DNA from: an uncultured Dysgonomonas sp.
Lineage (GTDB): Bacteria > Bacteroidota > Bacteroidia > Bacteroidales > Dysgonomonadaceae
Assembly (NCBI GenBank): GCA_900556485.1
Contig: USOX01000006.1
Coordinates: 62,001 to 126,000 of the forward strand
Length of the DNA: 64,000 nt
Direction: 5' to 3'
Of this stretch, positions 26,852-35,604 are shown piece after piece. A program made the translations under genes and the position numbers. The notes under the pieces were generated by a model. The model searched no databases, was not told the origin of the DNA, and saw only the letters and a program-made list of their open reading frames with translations. The first letter of the stretch is position 1, and the number at the start of each line of letters is the position of its first letter.

Positions 26852-27008
26852 AATAGGGGAACAATAAGTGCGGTGAAACGTTAATAAATATATAACACAT
26901 GTTAGACAATGTCTATTGCTAAAAGATTCTATCTATGAGAAGGTATAGAAGGTTAAATTTTAAGTAATTAAACTGAAAAAGATCATTGTTATATATTTTT
27001 AATGGGCA

Positions 27009-27016
27009 CAAAGTTA
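27009..27016 (-). promoter_or_regulatory. -7 promoter element for the SulP gene
   Basis: The minus strand reads TAACTTTG, matching TAnnTTTG, about 157 bases upstream of the start at 26851, which implies a long leader. The position among divergent genes supports it. Confidence 0.4.
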
Positions 27017-27058
27017 CAAAATGATTTCGAATCCCTTCGTTTAAAGAGCATTAAATAT

Positions 27059-27066
27059 TAAATTTG
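27059..27066 (+). promoter_or_regulatory. -7 promoter element for rubrerythrin
   Basis: TAAATTTG matches TAnnTTTG and is 32 bases upstream of the ATG at 27099. The -33 region has TTTA rather than TTTG. Confidence 0.45.
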
Positions 27067-27098
27067 TAAAACTATCATTATAAAACTATCTTAAAGTT

Positions 27099-27677
27099 AT
27101 GGAAAAAAGCATCAAAGGCACAGAAACAGAAAAGTGCTTATTAAAATCATTTGCGGGAGAATCCCAAGCTAGAATGCGTTACACAATGTTTGCCAGTGTA
27201 GCTAAAAAAGAGGGTTATGAGCAAATTGCTGCAATTTTCTTGGAGACCGCTGATCAGGAAAAAGAGCATGCGAAACGCATGTTTAGTTTCCTTGAAGGAG
27301 GCATGGTTGAAATTACAGCTTCGTATCCTGCAGGTAAAATTGGTACAACGGCAGAGAATTTGACAGAAGCTGCTGCAGGTGAGCACGAAGAATGGTATAT
27401 TGATTATCCGGCTTTCGCAGAAATTGCAGAAAAAGAAGGCTTTAAAGAGATTGCTGTAATGTATCGCATGATTGCAAAAGTAGAGAACATGCATGAAGAC
27501 AGATATAAAGCACTTTTATCCAGAGTAGAAAGCGCAGGCGTATTTACTCGTGAAGAAGCTATTGAATGGCAATGCCGTAATTGCGGATTTGTAATTAAAA
27601 GTAAAATAGCACCTAAAACTTGTCCAGCTTGTTTACATCCACAAGCGTACTTTGAACCATTAAAATGGAATTTCTAA
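27099..27677 (+). CDS. rbr: Rubrerythrin
   Basis: Non-haem di-iron peroxidase that reduces hydrogen peroxide in the cytoplasm, important for oxygen tolerance of anaerobes. The 192-residue protein has a ferritin-like four-helix domain with iron ligands in FAGESQARMRY, the ETADQEKEHAKR helix, and EIAEKEGFKEIAVMYRMIAK followed by VENMHEDRY. The C-terminal rubredoxin-like domain holds one iron through CRNCG and CPACLH. Layout and length are standard. It has its own promoter and a strong terminator. Confidence 0.96.
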   Translation: MEKSIKGTETEKCLLKSFAGESQARMRYTMFASVAKKEGYEQIAAIFLETADQEKEHAKRMFSFLEGGMVEITASYPAGKIGTTAENLTEAAAGEHEEWYIDYPAFAEIAEKEGFKEIAVMYRMIAKVENMHEDRYKALLSRVESAGVFTREEAIEWQCRNCGFVIKSKIAPKTCPACLHPQAYFEPLKWNF

Positions 27678-27701
27678 TAAATATATAAATTTGAATAAGT
27701 T

Positions 27702-27729
27702 AAGAGACCGCTAAATGCGGTCTCTTTCT
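27702..27729 (+). terminator. Terminator after rubrerythrin
   Basis: Arms AAGAGACCGC (27702-27711) and GCGGTCTCTT (27717-27726) are perfect around a five-base loop and are followed by a short T-rich stretch that abuts the amylase palindrome. Confidence 0.85.
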
Positions 27730-27760
27730 ATTTATATTGCAAACGTTTGCAATATAAATA
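27729..27760. promoter_or_regulatory. 32-bp perfect palindrome with LacI/MalR-like core, upstream of alpha-amylase
   Basis: The whole stretch 27729-27760 equals its own reverse complement. Its centre TGCAAACGTTTGCA has the CG-centred symmetry of LacI-family operators; the same core is known for MalR-type maltose regulators. It lies 47 bases upstream of the amylase -7 element and 92 before its ATG. No LacI-family gene is in this window, so the regulator would be encoded elsewhere. Binding position well upstream of -33 would suit either activation or looping repression. Confidence 0.7.
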
Positions 27761-27806
27761 AATCTGTTTATAAGGAAAAAACAAGAATAATACGCTCATA
27801 TCACTT

Positions 27807-27814
27807 TAGATTTG
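27807..27814 (+). promoter_or_regulatory. -7 promoter element for alpha-amylase
   Basis: TAGATTTG matches TAnnTTTG, 38 bases before the ATG at 27853. No clear -33 TTTG is present, which would fit a promoter needing an activator. Confidence 0.45.
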
Positions 27815-27852
27815 TCAGCAAATAAAATCTATGAACCTTATAATTTAAAATC

Positions 27853-29736
27853 ATGAAAATATTTAAGTTTCTATTTGTCTTTTTATTTTTTAGTCTTCTC
27901 TTATCATGTAATGACGATGATCTTATTGTTAAAGCAGAAGAAACTCCTGAATCTTTTACAAAAGGAATGAGAGATGGAATTAACTATATCAGTGATGACT
28001 CATTAGGTTTCGTTTTGTTTGCACCCGGTAAGGAAACAGTATATCTTATTGGAGATTTTAATGATTGGATAGTATCGGATAAATATAAAATGGAAAAACA
28101 GGATAACAGGTTTTGGATAAGAATTGGGGGCTTGGAGAAAGGAAAGGAGTATATATGTCAATATTTGATAGATAATGAAATAAGAATAGCTGATCCGTAT
28201 GCAGCTAAGATATCTGATCCTAAAAATGATAAGTTTATCTCTGCCGAAATCTATCCCAATCTTATACAATATCCAGAATCTAAATCGGATAAAATAGCAA
28301 TGGTCGTAAATACTGCTCCTGAAAAATATTCGTGGAAGGTATCCGATTTTAAATTAGAGAATCGTGATAATATGGTAATATATGAGCTTCTGATCCGTGA
28401 TTTTACAGAAAAAAGAAGTATTAAAGGTGTACAGGAGAAGCTTGATTATATAAAGGACTTGGGTGTAAATGCAATAGAACTAATGCCTTTCAATGAATTT
28501 GAAGGTAATGACAGTTGGGGATACAATCCTTCATTTTACTTTGCTACAGACAAAGCTTATGGAACCGCAAATGATTATAAATCATTTATTGATGCATGCC
28601 ATTCCAATGGAATAGCTGTGATAATGGACATTGTATTAAATCATAGTTATAGCCAAAGCCCTATGGTTCGTATGTATCAGGATGATAATGGAAATCCGAC
28701 AACCGAAAACCCTTGGTATAACACTCAATCTCCGAACACGGATTACTCTTGGGGATATGATTTCAATCACGAGAGTGTATATACAAAAGCGTTTGTAGAT
28801 AGCGTTTGCGCTTATTGGATGCAGGAGTACAAAGTTGATGGATTTCGCTTCGATTTTACAAAAGGGTTTACAAACACTCCGGGTAATGGATGGGCATATG
28901 ATGCATCCAGAGTTTTGATTTTGAAAAGAATGGCAAATGAAATATATAAACGTAATCCGGATGCAATCATTATATTGGAACATTTAGCAGATAACACTGA
29001 AGAAAAAGTACTTGCTGATGCAGGAATGTATCTGTGGGGAAATATGAACTATGCATATAATGAGGCGACTATGGGCTGGGGACAAAGTATTGTAAATACA
29101 TCATATAAGGAAAAAGGTTGGTCTGCACCTCATTTAATCTCATATATAGAAAGCCATGATGAAGAAAGAATTATGTTTAAGAATAAGCAATGGGGTAAAC
29201 AGGCTGCTGATTATGATGTGCGGGATTTAAATACAGCCTTAAGAAGAACAGAAGCTGCAACTGTAATTATGATGACAATTCCGGGACCGAAAATGATCTG
29301 GCAATTCGGAGAATTAGGTTATGATTTTTCTATCAATAGTAATGAATCAGGAGAGTGGAAAGAGGAATTTGAAGATGGTAGAAATCGTACTGGCAAAAAA
29401 CCAATCAGATGGGACTACTTGAATGATAATAATAGAAAATCATTATACAATATTTATTCTAAAATGAATAAGTTGCGTAATACAAATTCTATATTTTCAA
29501 CATCAAATTTTACAATAACCGAAAATGACCAAACAAAACAGGTATTACTAAAATCAACAAATGGTAATATTTGTGCTGTTGCAAACTTTGATGTTGTACC
29601 TGTAACTATGGATGTGAAATTCGAAAGAACCGGTACGTGGGAGGATTATTTCTCAGGTATATCTCTTAATGTTTCTAGTGAAAGTCAATCAATGGAATTG
29701 CAACCCGGAGAATATTGTCTATATATAAGTAAATGA
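27853..29736 (+). CDS. GH13 alpha-amylase-family lipoprotein with CBM48-like N-domain
   Basis: Lipid-anchored starch- or maltodextrin-degrading enzyme, 627 residues. The lipobox is LLLSC with Cys19. An N-terminal early-set/CBM48-like domain covers about residues 45-135 (LIGDFNDWIVSDKYKMEKQD). The catalytic barrel shows the four GH13 regions: DIVLNH (259-264), GFRFDFTKG with nucleophile Asp334, IIILEHLAD with acid/base Glu376, and IESHDEE with His435-Asp436. A C-terminal beta domain closes the protein. The palindromic operator upstream suggests sugar-responsive control. No SusC/D pair lies next to it. Confidence 0.93.
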   Translation: MKIFKFLFVFLFFSLLLSCNDDDLIVKAEETPESFTKGMRDGINYISDDSLGFVLFAPGKETVYLIGDFNDWIVSDKYKMEKQDNRFWIRIGGLEKGKEYICQYLIDNEIRIADPYAAKISDPKNDKFISAEIYPNLIQYPESKSDKIAMVVNTAPEKYSWKVSDFKLENRDNMVIYELLIRDFTEKRSIKGVQEKLDYIKDLGVNAIELMPFNEFEGNDSWGYNPSFYFATDKAYGTANDYKSFIDACHSNGIAVIMDIVLNHSYSQSPMVRMYQDDNGNPTTENPWYNTQSPNTDYSWGYDFNHESVYTKAFVDSVCAYWMQEYKVDGFRFDFTKGFTNTPGNGWAYDASRVLILKRMANEIYKRNPDAIIILEHLADNTEEKVLADAGMYLWGNMNYAYNEATMGWGQSIVNTSYKEKGWSAPHLISYIESHDEERIMFKNKQWGKQAADYDVRDLNTALRRTEAATVIMMTIPGPKMIWQFGELGYDFSINSNESGEWKEEFEDGRNRTGKKPIRWDYLNDNNRKSLYNIYSKMNKLRNTNSIFSTSNFTITENDQTKQVLLKSTNGNICAVANFDVVPVTMDVKFERTGTWEDYFSGISLNVSSESQSMELQPGEYCLYISK

Positions 29737-29755
29737 GAAAAGAATCTATGTATAG

Positions 29756-29797
29756 AAACAATAAAAGGAGGATTAAATAACCCTCCTTTTATTGTTT
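29756..29797. terminator. Bidirectional terminator between amylase and DUF4954 genes
   Basis: Perfect 16-bp arms AAACAATAAAAGGAGG (29756-29771) and CCTCCTTTTATTGTTT (29782-29797) with a ten-base loop, serving two convergent genes. Confidence 0.85.
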
Positions 29798-29811
29798 CAA
29801 GTGATTTATAT

Positions 29812-31800
29812 CTAGCTATTTACTTTATCTAAACGGTTGATCATTTCATTTCCTAATTTTGTTTTAACATCAATATGAGTAATGACAGCTTTAACAAATG
29901 CATTTTCTTCAAACACACCTCTAACCTGCTCAAAATCCGTTTGTTGTTGTTGCCTATCTCCATCTAGTCCAAAACCGGTTCGAGAAGATAATGAAAATTC
30001 TTTTTTGGCATCTTCATAAATCATCTTATCCAGGTCTATAACAGCCTTACTCCATCGCTTGACTATATTTTTTATATCTTCGGCGGTAATAGTTTCCAAT
30101 GTAAAACCATAATATTCCTGTATTTTATCCCATGCCCAAGTCCATTCTAAAGAATAATAATTTTGGTGAAGTTGCTTAAATGTATCGTTGATTTCTGAAA
30201 CTTTAGATATTTCTCCATTTTCAATATCATCAATCAATTTATCTATCTCTGAACGAGGAGCTAATAAACCTCCAATATCGCTCCAGACAGAGAGTCCTAT
30301 GGTTGTATCAGGTTTCAGATATTCTCTTATTTCTGCATTACTTGTACAAGGACAATTAGCTAAACGGGATATAATAGAGTTACCAAGAAACTTATTTATT
30401 GCCATATCATATAATACCAAACCTTTTTTCAAAGAAGAGCACTTTATCCGGCATCCTTTGTAAGAATAGAAATCACAGGCTTCTCCATTTGTATCCAACA
30501 TGTTTCGAAGTATTTCTATAGCTTTAAACATCTTCTGGACTGTATAAGGACTTAGTAAATTGAAATTTATCTGATCCAATTTTTCCGGATCTTTACGTTG
30601 ATCTCGTTTGGGAAATTTTTGAGCATCACGAATTGTTCCGACACTACGTAGATTAACGCCCGGAACCAGTACTGTTTTATTTTTATCTTCTATAAGGTAC
30701 GAGAATGGCATATTAGAAGTATCTGTATTATGATAATGCCGTCCCATTATGAGAGAAAAAGCTCCGATCCTGGATGGCCACAATATATAGGAATCACTTG
30801 TTGTTTTACCACCTCTTTCTACAATACCTTGATGGATAGGACCAAGTTTGTACATATGATTACTCTGGTTCGATCCAGATCCGGCATTCATAAAAGAAAA
30901 CATTCCGGCTATGAGTAAAGTCGATTTATGATGCGTTACTGTATATGGCCCGGCAAAAAGTGCGCAGGCCTCACCGTTTTCTCCTTGGCAATTACTGAAG
31001 AATAAGGAATCTCCAGCCGAGTATGTATGTCCTAAGTGACAAGCTTGCCCAACAAAACAACGGGTGAGCATAGTACCATCTTCGACATGAGTTCCTGAGC
31101 AAATAATAAAATCTTTAGCCATCACACTATAACCAATATGTATAGGAGCATGTTGATTGCTATTGATACTTCCATTTTCAAGATGACGTGCACCTTCAAT
31201 TATAGCATTATCTCCTATCCGGACATTTTTAATAGCACCGGCATTTACTATTCTAACATTATTACCTATTGTGCCTATACCAGATTGTTGTTCCAAAGCA
31301 TAGGCCTGTACCATTTCTTGTAATTTTCTTGTAAGAATGGGTCGATGACGATAAAAAGATAAAATATATGCAAAATGAGCACTGAGCTTATCGTATATCA
31401 AAACTTCACGTCCTCCGGTCTCATTTAAAACAGAAACCTCTACCCCGTTTCCAAAGAAAGATTCTCCATCTACATATATATGATGTACATTTTGTATACA
31501 GACATTGTTCCCTATTTGATAATTTGCTATATAATTTTGAATATTTTCTATAAGCACATTATTCCCAATTTCACAATTATGCAAGCAGGCATGGTTTATT
31601 CCAGAATGTTTCTTTAGTCCTCCAGGAAGAACAAAACACTCTTCGAAGACTCCTAATTTGATATTGCCCGAAAAATTCACAAATTTGATGTGCTGAGGTG
31701 TAAAGTTATTGTGTACAAGTATATTATTCCAACACTCTGCACTACAACCTTGATTCGTTAATTTTTCAATTTCGATAGGTGACAGATTTCTGTAATTCAT
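29812..31800 (-). CDS. DUF4954 family protein with left-handed beta-helix repeats
   Basis: A 662-residue cytoplasmic protein (no signal peptide). From about residue 75 to 350 it carries many imperfect hexapeptide repeats ([IV]GxN-type, for example CEIGNNVLIENIQNYIANYQ, IGTIGNNVRIVNAGAIKNVR, IGDNAIIEGA), typical of left-handed parallel beta-helices in nucleotide-sugar acyl- and nucleotidyltransferases. The last 250 residues are mainly helical and correspond to the conserved extension of this Bacteroidetes family. A QQQQ run lies near residue 618. No catalytic role is established; a scaffold or sugar-nucleotide-related enzyme is a guess. It is monocistronic. Confidence 0.82.
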   Translation of the reverse strand: MNYRNLSPIEIEKLTNQGCSAECWNNILVHNNFTPQHIKFVNFSGNIKLGVFEECFVLPGGLKKHSGINHACLHNCEIGNNVLIENIQNYIANYQIGNNVCIQNVHHIYVDGESFFGNGVEVSVLNETGGREVLIYDKLSAHFAYILSFYRHRPILTRKLQEMVQAYALEQQSGIGTIGNNVRIVNAGAIKNVRIGDNAIIEGARHLENGSINSNQHAPIHIGYSVMAKDFIICSGTHVEDGTMLTRCFVGQACHLGHTYSAGDSLFFSNCQGENGEACALFAGPYTVTHHKSTLLIAGMFSFMNAGSGSNQSNHMYKLGPIHQGIVERGGKTTSDSYILWPSRIGAFSLIMGRHYHNTDTSNMPFSYLIEDKNKTVLVPGVNLRSVGTIRDAQKFPKRDQRKDPEKLDQINFNLLSPYTVQKMFKAIEILRNMLDTNGEACDFYSYKGCRIKCSSLKKGLVLYDMAINKFLGNSIISRLANCPCTSNAEIREYLKPDTTIGLSVWSDIGGLLAPRSEIDKLIDDIENGEISKVSEINDTFKQLHQNYYSLEWTWAWDKIQEYYGFTLETITAEDIKNIVKRWSKAVIDLDKMIYEDAKKEFSLSSRTGFGLDGDRQQQQTDFEQVRGVFEENAFVKAVITHIDVKTKLGNEMINRLDKVNS

Positions 31801-31903
31801 TTAAAATATATTTAGTGTTAGTAGTTTTTGTATATTTATTCTGACAAAATTGAATAAACGCAAAACTAATAATAAAAATTTAATATTTGTTTATAAATAA
31901 AAA

Positions 31904-31927
31904 AAGAAGCTTCATTTGAAGCTTCTT
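31904..31927 (-). terminator. Terminator of the sigma-factor gene
   Basis: On the minus strand AAGAAGCTTC, a four-base loop and GAAGCTTCTT are followed by a T-run, directly after the sigma gene stop. Confidence 0.85.
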
Positions 31928-31949
31928 CCTTATTATATTATAATATGTA

Positions 31950-32480
31950 TTATTCTCTGTCTTGATATTTGTAATCAGCTAATAATTCTTGTAAACGCTT
32001 TCTTGCAAAGAAAATACGGCTTTTAACAGTTCCGATAGGTAACTTTAATTGTTGTGCTATCTCTTCATATTTAAATCCGGAGACATGCATAGAAAATGGA
32101 ACTTTGTATTCATCTGAAAATCCATTGATTACCTTCACTATCTCAGCTACAGTATAAGCTCCTTCAGGAGTATCAAAACCTGAATCCTGAGGCATATTCA
32201 GATGATATAAATTCTCAGTTTGGTCTATCATAGTCTGGCTACGAACCACACGGCGATAGTTATTCACAAATATATTGTGCATTATAGTGAATACCCAACC
32301 TTTGAAATTTACATTCTCGTAATATTTCTCTTTATTATCAAGTGCACGTAATGTTGTCTCTTGTAATAAATCTTTAGCCTCTTCTCTATTAGATGTGAGT
32401 GTTAATGCAAAATTAAACATATTGTTTTGCAAATCAATTAGTTTGTCTTCAAACCCTTTACTGCTTTCTAGTGTTGCCAT
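31950..32480 (-). CDS. RNA polymerase sigma factor, ECF (sigma-70 family, RpoE-like)
   Basis: A sigma factor with only regions 2 and 4, 176 residues. Region 2 includes ALTLTSNREEAKDLLQETTL and the core-binding/-10 helices (FKGWVFTIMHNIFVNNYRR); region 4 is PFSMHVSGFKYEEIAQQLKL followed by PIGTVKSRIFFARKRL. The frame is open up to a TTG at 32507, but the ATG at 32480 (MATLESSKGFEDKL) is preferred. No anti-sigma gene is adjacent, unlike many ECF factors, so it may be one of the constitutive Bacteroidetes ECF-like factors. Target genes are unknown. Confidence 0.9.
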   Translation of the reverse strand: MATLESSKGFEDKLIDLQNNMFNFALTLTSNREEAKDLLQETTLRALDNKEKYYENVNFKGWVFTIMHNIFVNNYRRVVRSQTMIDQTENLYHLNMPQDSGFDTPEGAYTVAEIVKVINGFSDEYKVPFSMHVSGFKYEEIAQQLKLPIGTVKSRIFFARKRLQELLADYKYQDRE

Positions 32481-32568
32481 CGTTGTAAAATTTTTTAAAT
32501 TGGCCAAATTTTGTTATAGTTACTCAAGTTTTGTATAATCACTTGTATTTGTTGAGCTGATTACATGA

Positions 32569-32576
32569 CAAAGGTA
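32569..32576 (-). promoter_or_regulatory. -7 promoter element for the sigma-factor gene
   Basis: The minus strand reads TACCTTTG, a match to TAnnTTTG, 88 bases upstream of the chosen start at 32480. The divergent gap 32481-32848 (368 bases) holds this element and the htpG promoter region, with no other gene. Confidence 0.45.
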
Positions 32577-32780
32577 TGAATTATTTCTATTAAACCTAAA
32601 AAAATAACCTGCTTTTTGTGAAAAATTTCAATAAAATATTAAATATATTTTTAAATAATTGATTATCACATATTTAAAATGTGAATTTTCTTCATTGATT
32701 GGTCATAGATAATATCTATACACCTAAATAATCCTTTTTTATCATCGAAAATTCAGTCAAAATGTCATAAAAAAGGCATT

Positions 32781-32795
32781 TGGCATCTTATTTGT
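32781..32795 (+). promoter_or_regulatory. Possible sigma-54-like -24/-12 element before htpG
   Basis: TGGCA (32781-32785) and TTGT (32792-32795) have the 12-base GG-to-G(C) spacing of sigma-54 promoters, with T in place of the final C of the -12 box. It lies 53 bases before the ATG. No good TAnnTTTG sits nearby. The match is incomplete, so this is tentative. Confidence 0.25.
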
Positions 32796-32848
32796 CCTAT
32801 TACTATACCGTAAATTAACGAAATATATACTAATAAAATAAGTCAATT

Positions 32849-34738
32849 ATGGAAAGAAAAGGTAAAATTGGGGTAATAACTGAGAATATTTTCCCTATAA
32901 TAAAGAAATTTTTATACAGTGACCACGAGATCTTCCTTAGAGAGCTGGTTTCCAATGCTGTAGATGCTACGCAAAAATTAAAAACATACTCTTCTATGGG
33001 AGAATTCAAAGGAGAGTTGGGGAATATATCTATAAATATTACTATAAATAAGGAGAATGGAACCCTTACTATTTCTGATAGGGGAATCGGTATGACAGTC
33101 GAAGAGATAGAAAAATATATCAATCAAATTGCTTTCTCGTCGGCAAATGAGTTTCTAGATAAATATCAGAAGGATGCTAATTCAATTATAGGACATTTTG
33201 GGCTGGGCTTCTATTCAGCTTTTATGGTGGCTAAGAAGGTTGAGATTGTGACTAAATCATTTAAAGAAGGCTCTGAAGCTGTAAAATGGAGCTGTGATGG
33301 ATCTCCTGAGTTCACAATAGAGGCTTCAGACAAGCCTGATAGAGGTACAGATATAATATTATATATAGATGATGAAAATCAGAACTTCTTAGAAAAAGAA
33401 GAAATAGATAAATTACTCAAGAAATACTGTCACTTCCTGCCTATACCTGTTGTGTTTGGTAAAAAAACAGAATGGAAAGATGGAAAATCTGTTGAAACAG
33501 ACGAAGATAATGTAATAAATGACACTAATCCTCTTTGGACTCGCAAACCAGCAGACTTAAAGGATGAAGATTATAAAAGCTTCTATAAAGAACTATATCC
33601 TTTTTCGGATGAGCCTATGTTTTGGATACATTTAAATGTGGATTATCCATTTAAGTTGACAGGAGTTCTTTATTTTCCACAAATAAAGAGTAATGTAGAT
33701 CTTAATAGGAATAAAATTCAGCTATATAGTAACCAGGTGTTTGTTACAGACTCTGTAGAAGGTATTGTCCCTGAATTTCTTACATTGATGCATGGGGTGA
33801 TTGATTCTCCGGATATTCCTTTGAATGTATCGCGTTCATATCTTCAAAGCGATCAGAATGTGAAAAAAATCTCAAGTCATATTACAAAGAAGGTTGCAGA
33901 CAGATTAGAAGAAATATTTAAAAATGACCGTCCTCAGTTTGAAGAAAAATGGGATAGTTTGAAAATATTTATAGAATATGGTATATTGACAGACGAGAAA
34001 TTTTACGACCGCGCTCAAAAATTCTGCTTATTAAAAGATACAGATGGCAAGGCGTTTACTTTCGAAGAATATAAAACGTTGATTTCAGCAAACCAAACAG
34101 ATAAAGAGGGCAACTTGATATATCTGTATGCAAATAACAGAGATGAGCAATATAGCTATATTGGTACGGCTAAAGATAAGGGGTATGATGTAATCCTTTT
34201 TGATGGACAATTAGATGTACATATGGCTGGGCTATTAGAGCAAAAGTTTGAAAAGAGCCGTTTTGTACGGGTTGATAGTGATACAGTAGATAATCTGATT
34301 CAAAAAGAAGATATCAAAGAGGTCAAATTAACAGATAAGCAGAAAGAAGAGCTCAGTGAAGCATTTACTTCTCAATTACCCAAAATCGAAAAAACTGAAT
34401 TTTCTGTAGAATACAAGGCATTGAATGAAAAGGATCAGCCTATTCAGATTACTCAGAATGAATTTATGCGTCGTATGAAAGAAATGTCAGCTATGCAATC
34501 GGGCATGGGATTCTATGGAGAGATGCCTAATACTTATAATTTGGTATTGAATATAGAACATCCTACTATAAAGAAGATTATGGCTGATGTGGACGGTAAG
34601 GACAAAGATGCTGTAGATAGTTATGCAAACGAAAGTGTAGATATTCGTCAGCTCGTTGACCTTGCTTTACTTTCGAATGGTATGCTAAAAGGCGAAGCTT
34701 TGAATAAGTTTATAAAGAGAAATATGGATAATATTTAA
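32849..34738 (+). CDS. htpG: Molecular chaperone HtpG (Hsp90)
   Basis: Cytosolic ATP-dependent chaperone dimer, 629 residues (E. coli HtpG is about 624). The N-terminal GHKL ATPase domain shows FLRELVSNAVDATQKL (about 28-43), DRGIGMTVEEIEKYINQIA and GHFGLGFYSAFMVAKKVEI (about 115-133). The middle domain carries the Hsp90 signature-like stretch PLNVSRSYLQSDQNVKKIS and the C-terminal dimerisation domain follows. It is monocistronic, ends in a strong terminator, and is convergent to the MoxR operon. Confidence 0.96.
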   Translation: MERKGKIGVITENIFPIIKKFLYSDHEIFLRELVSNAVDATQKLKTYSSMGEFKGELGNISINITINKENGTLTISDRGIGMTVEEIEKYINQIAFSSANEFLDKYQKDANSIIGHFGLGFYSAFMVAKKVEIVTKSFKEGSEAVKWSCDGSPEFTIEASDKPDRGTDIILYIDDENQNFLEKEEIDKLLKKYCHFLPIPVVFGKKTEWKDGKSVETDEDNVINDTNPLWTRKPADLKDEDYKSFYKELYPFSDEPMFWIHLNVDYPFKLTGVLYFPQIKSNVDLNRNKIQLYSNQVFVTDSVEGIVPEFLTLMHGVIDSPDIPLNVSRSYLQSDQNVKKISSHITKKVADRLEEIFKNDRPQFEEKWDSLKIFIEYGILTDEKFYDRAQKFCLLKDTDGKAFTFEEYKTLISANQTDKEGNLIYLYANNRDEQYSYIGTAKDKGYDVILFDGQLDVHMAGLLEQKFEKSRFVRVDSDTVDNLIQKEDIKEVKLTDKQKEELSEAFTSQLPKIEKTEFSVEYKALNEKDQPIQITQNEFMRRMKEMSAMQSGMGFYGEMPNTYNLVLNIEHPTIKKIMADVDGKDKDAVDSYANESVDIRQLVDLALLSNGMLKGEALNKFIKRNMDNI

Positions 34739-34758
34739 ATCGAAGTATTTAATAGGAG

Positions 34759-34793
34759 AAAGAGGTTACAAAATCTGTAACCTCTTTTTTTGT
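34759..34793. terminator. Terminator after htpG
   Basis: Perfect arms AAAGAGGTTACA (34759-34770) and TGTAACCTCTTT (34776-34787), five-base loop, then a T-run. It may also serve the convergent operon ending at 34804. Confidence 0.88.
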
Positions 34794-34803
34794 ATTTAAA
34801 ATA

Positions 34804-35604
34804 TCAGTCCAATAAAAGCCACTCGAAGAAACCGTCCTTCCCTTCTTGTTTCCTCTTCTTTTCTGAATATTTGCTGTACACTAAAGTTTGATCGTCTATT
34901 ATAATAAAGATGTTATCTTTCTTCTGTTTTTTTCCGACGGGCCGGAATCTCATTTTCAGTAATGAATTTCCTTGTATATCTATATAAAAGCCTCCCTGTG
35001 AAGTGTTATCATTTTTTATACTATATGAATATCGGCGAATAGGCAAACTGTCTTTATCAAACTCATAACCTTCTGTATGATGTGTATGATATTTATCAAG
35101 TAATCCAAAGCCAGAAGAAAATAATGAAGCTACAACATTATTCTCTTTATCAGCAATAAAGCCATAAGTCATCTCCTTGTCGCAAAAATATACTTTAAAA
35201 CAATGATTTTTTTGAGCATCTTTGATTGTTGTAATACGAGATATCTCAAATTCCATATATAGATTGTCCGCATGGTTTTTGTTTATTATTCCTTGAGGAA
35301 TCTCTATCAAACGACTAATATGAATAAATCCATAGATTGAATTTTTATGAGCTTGCACAAAAATCCAATTTTTATGTTTTCCATTAATTCCTCTTAATAT
35401 TTTATAGTTTGGAATGGTGCAAAGCGCATTGGATTTAATATTTGGTTCTTCTCTTAGATTTATCCAACCATCGTTGTCGTTAACGACATACAATTTATTG
35501 TCAGAGACCATATAGGTTGGTTGTTTAGTCTTTTGAGCGAATCCTCCTATATGGAAAGTAATAAAAATAAAGAGCAAACAAATTATAGGTTTCACATTAT
35601 CCAT
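34804..35604 (-). CDS. Exported protein with SH3-like domain, unknown function
   Basis: A 266-residue protein with a signal peptide (about 1-23, ending GFA-QK). Residues about 38-100 look like a bacterial SH3 domain (DGWINLREEPNIKSNALCTI, then YGFIHISRLIE), a fold used to bind peptidoglycan or peptides. The rest is beta-rich with no motif that I recognise. It overlaps the end of the MoxR ATPase gene by eight bases and is the last gene of the SWIM/HEAT/MoxR operon. It occupies the place where a VWA-domain gene often follows in related clusters. Export sets it apart from its cytoplasmic neighbours, so a functional link is uncertain. Confidence 0.75.
   Translation of the reverse strand: MDNVKPIICLLFIFITFHIGGFAQKTKQPTYMVSDNKLYVVNDNDGWINLREEPNIKSNALCTIPNYKILRGINGKHKNWIFVQAHKNSIYGFIHISRLIEIPQGIINKNHADNLYMEFEISRITTIKDAQKNHCFKVYFCDKEMTYGFIADKENNVVASLFSSGFGLLDKYHTHHTEGYEFDKDSLPIRRYSYSIKNDNTSQGGFYIDIQGNSLLKMRFRPVGKKQKKDNIFIIIDDQTLVYSKYSEKKRKQEGKDGFFEWLLLD

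Noticed and set aside
30860..30882. GGTTCGATCC, resembling a tRNA T-loop
   Set aside because: It lies inside the DUF4954 coding region and no cloverleaf (acceptor or anticodon stems) can be drawn around it.
32481..32507. TTG start for the sigma factor 27 bases upstream of the chosen ATG
   Set aside because: The ATG at 32480 gives a normal N-terminus for the family; the additional residues show no conserved feature.
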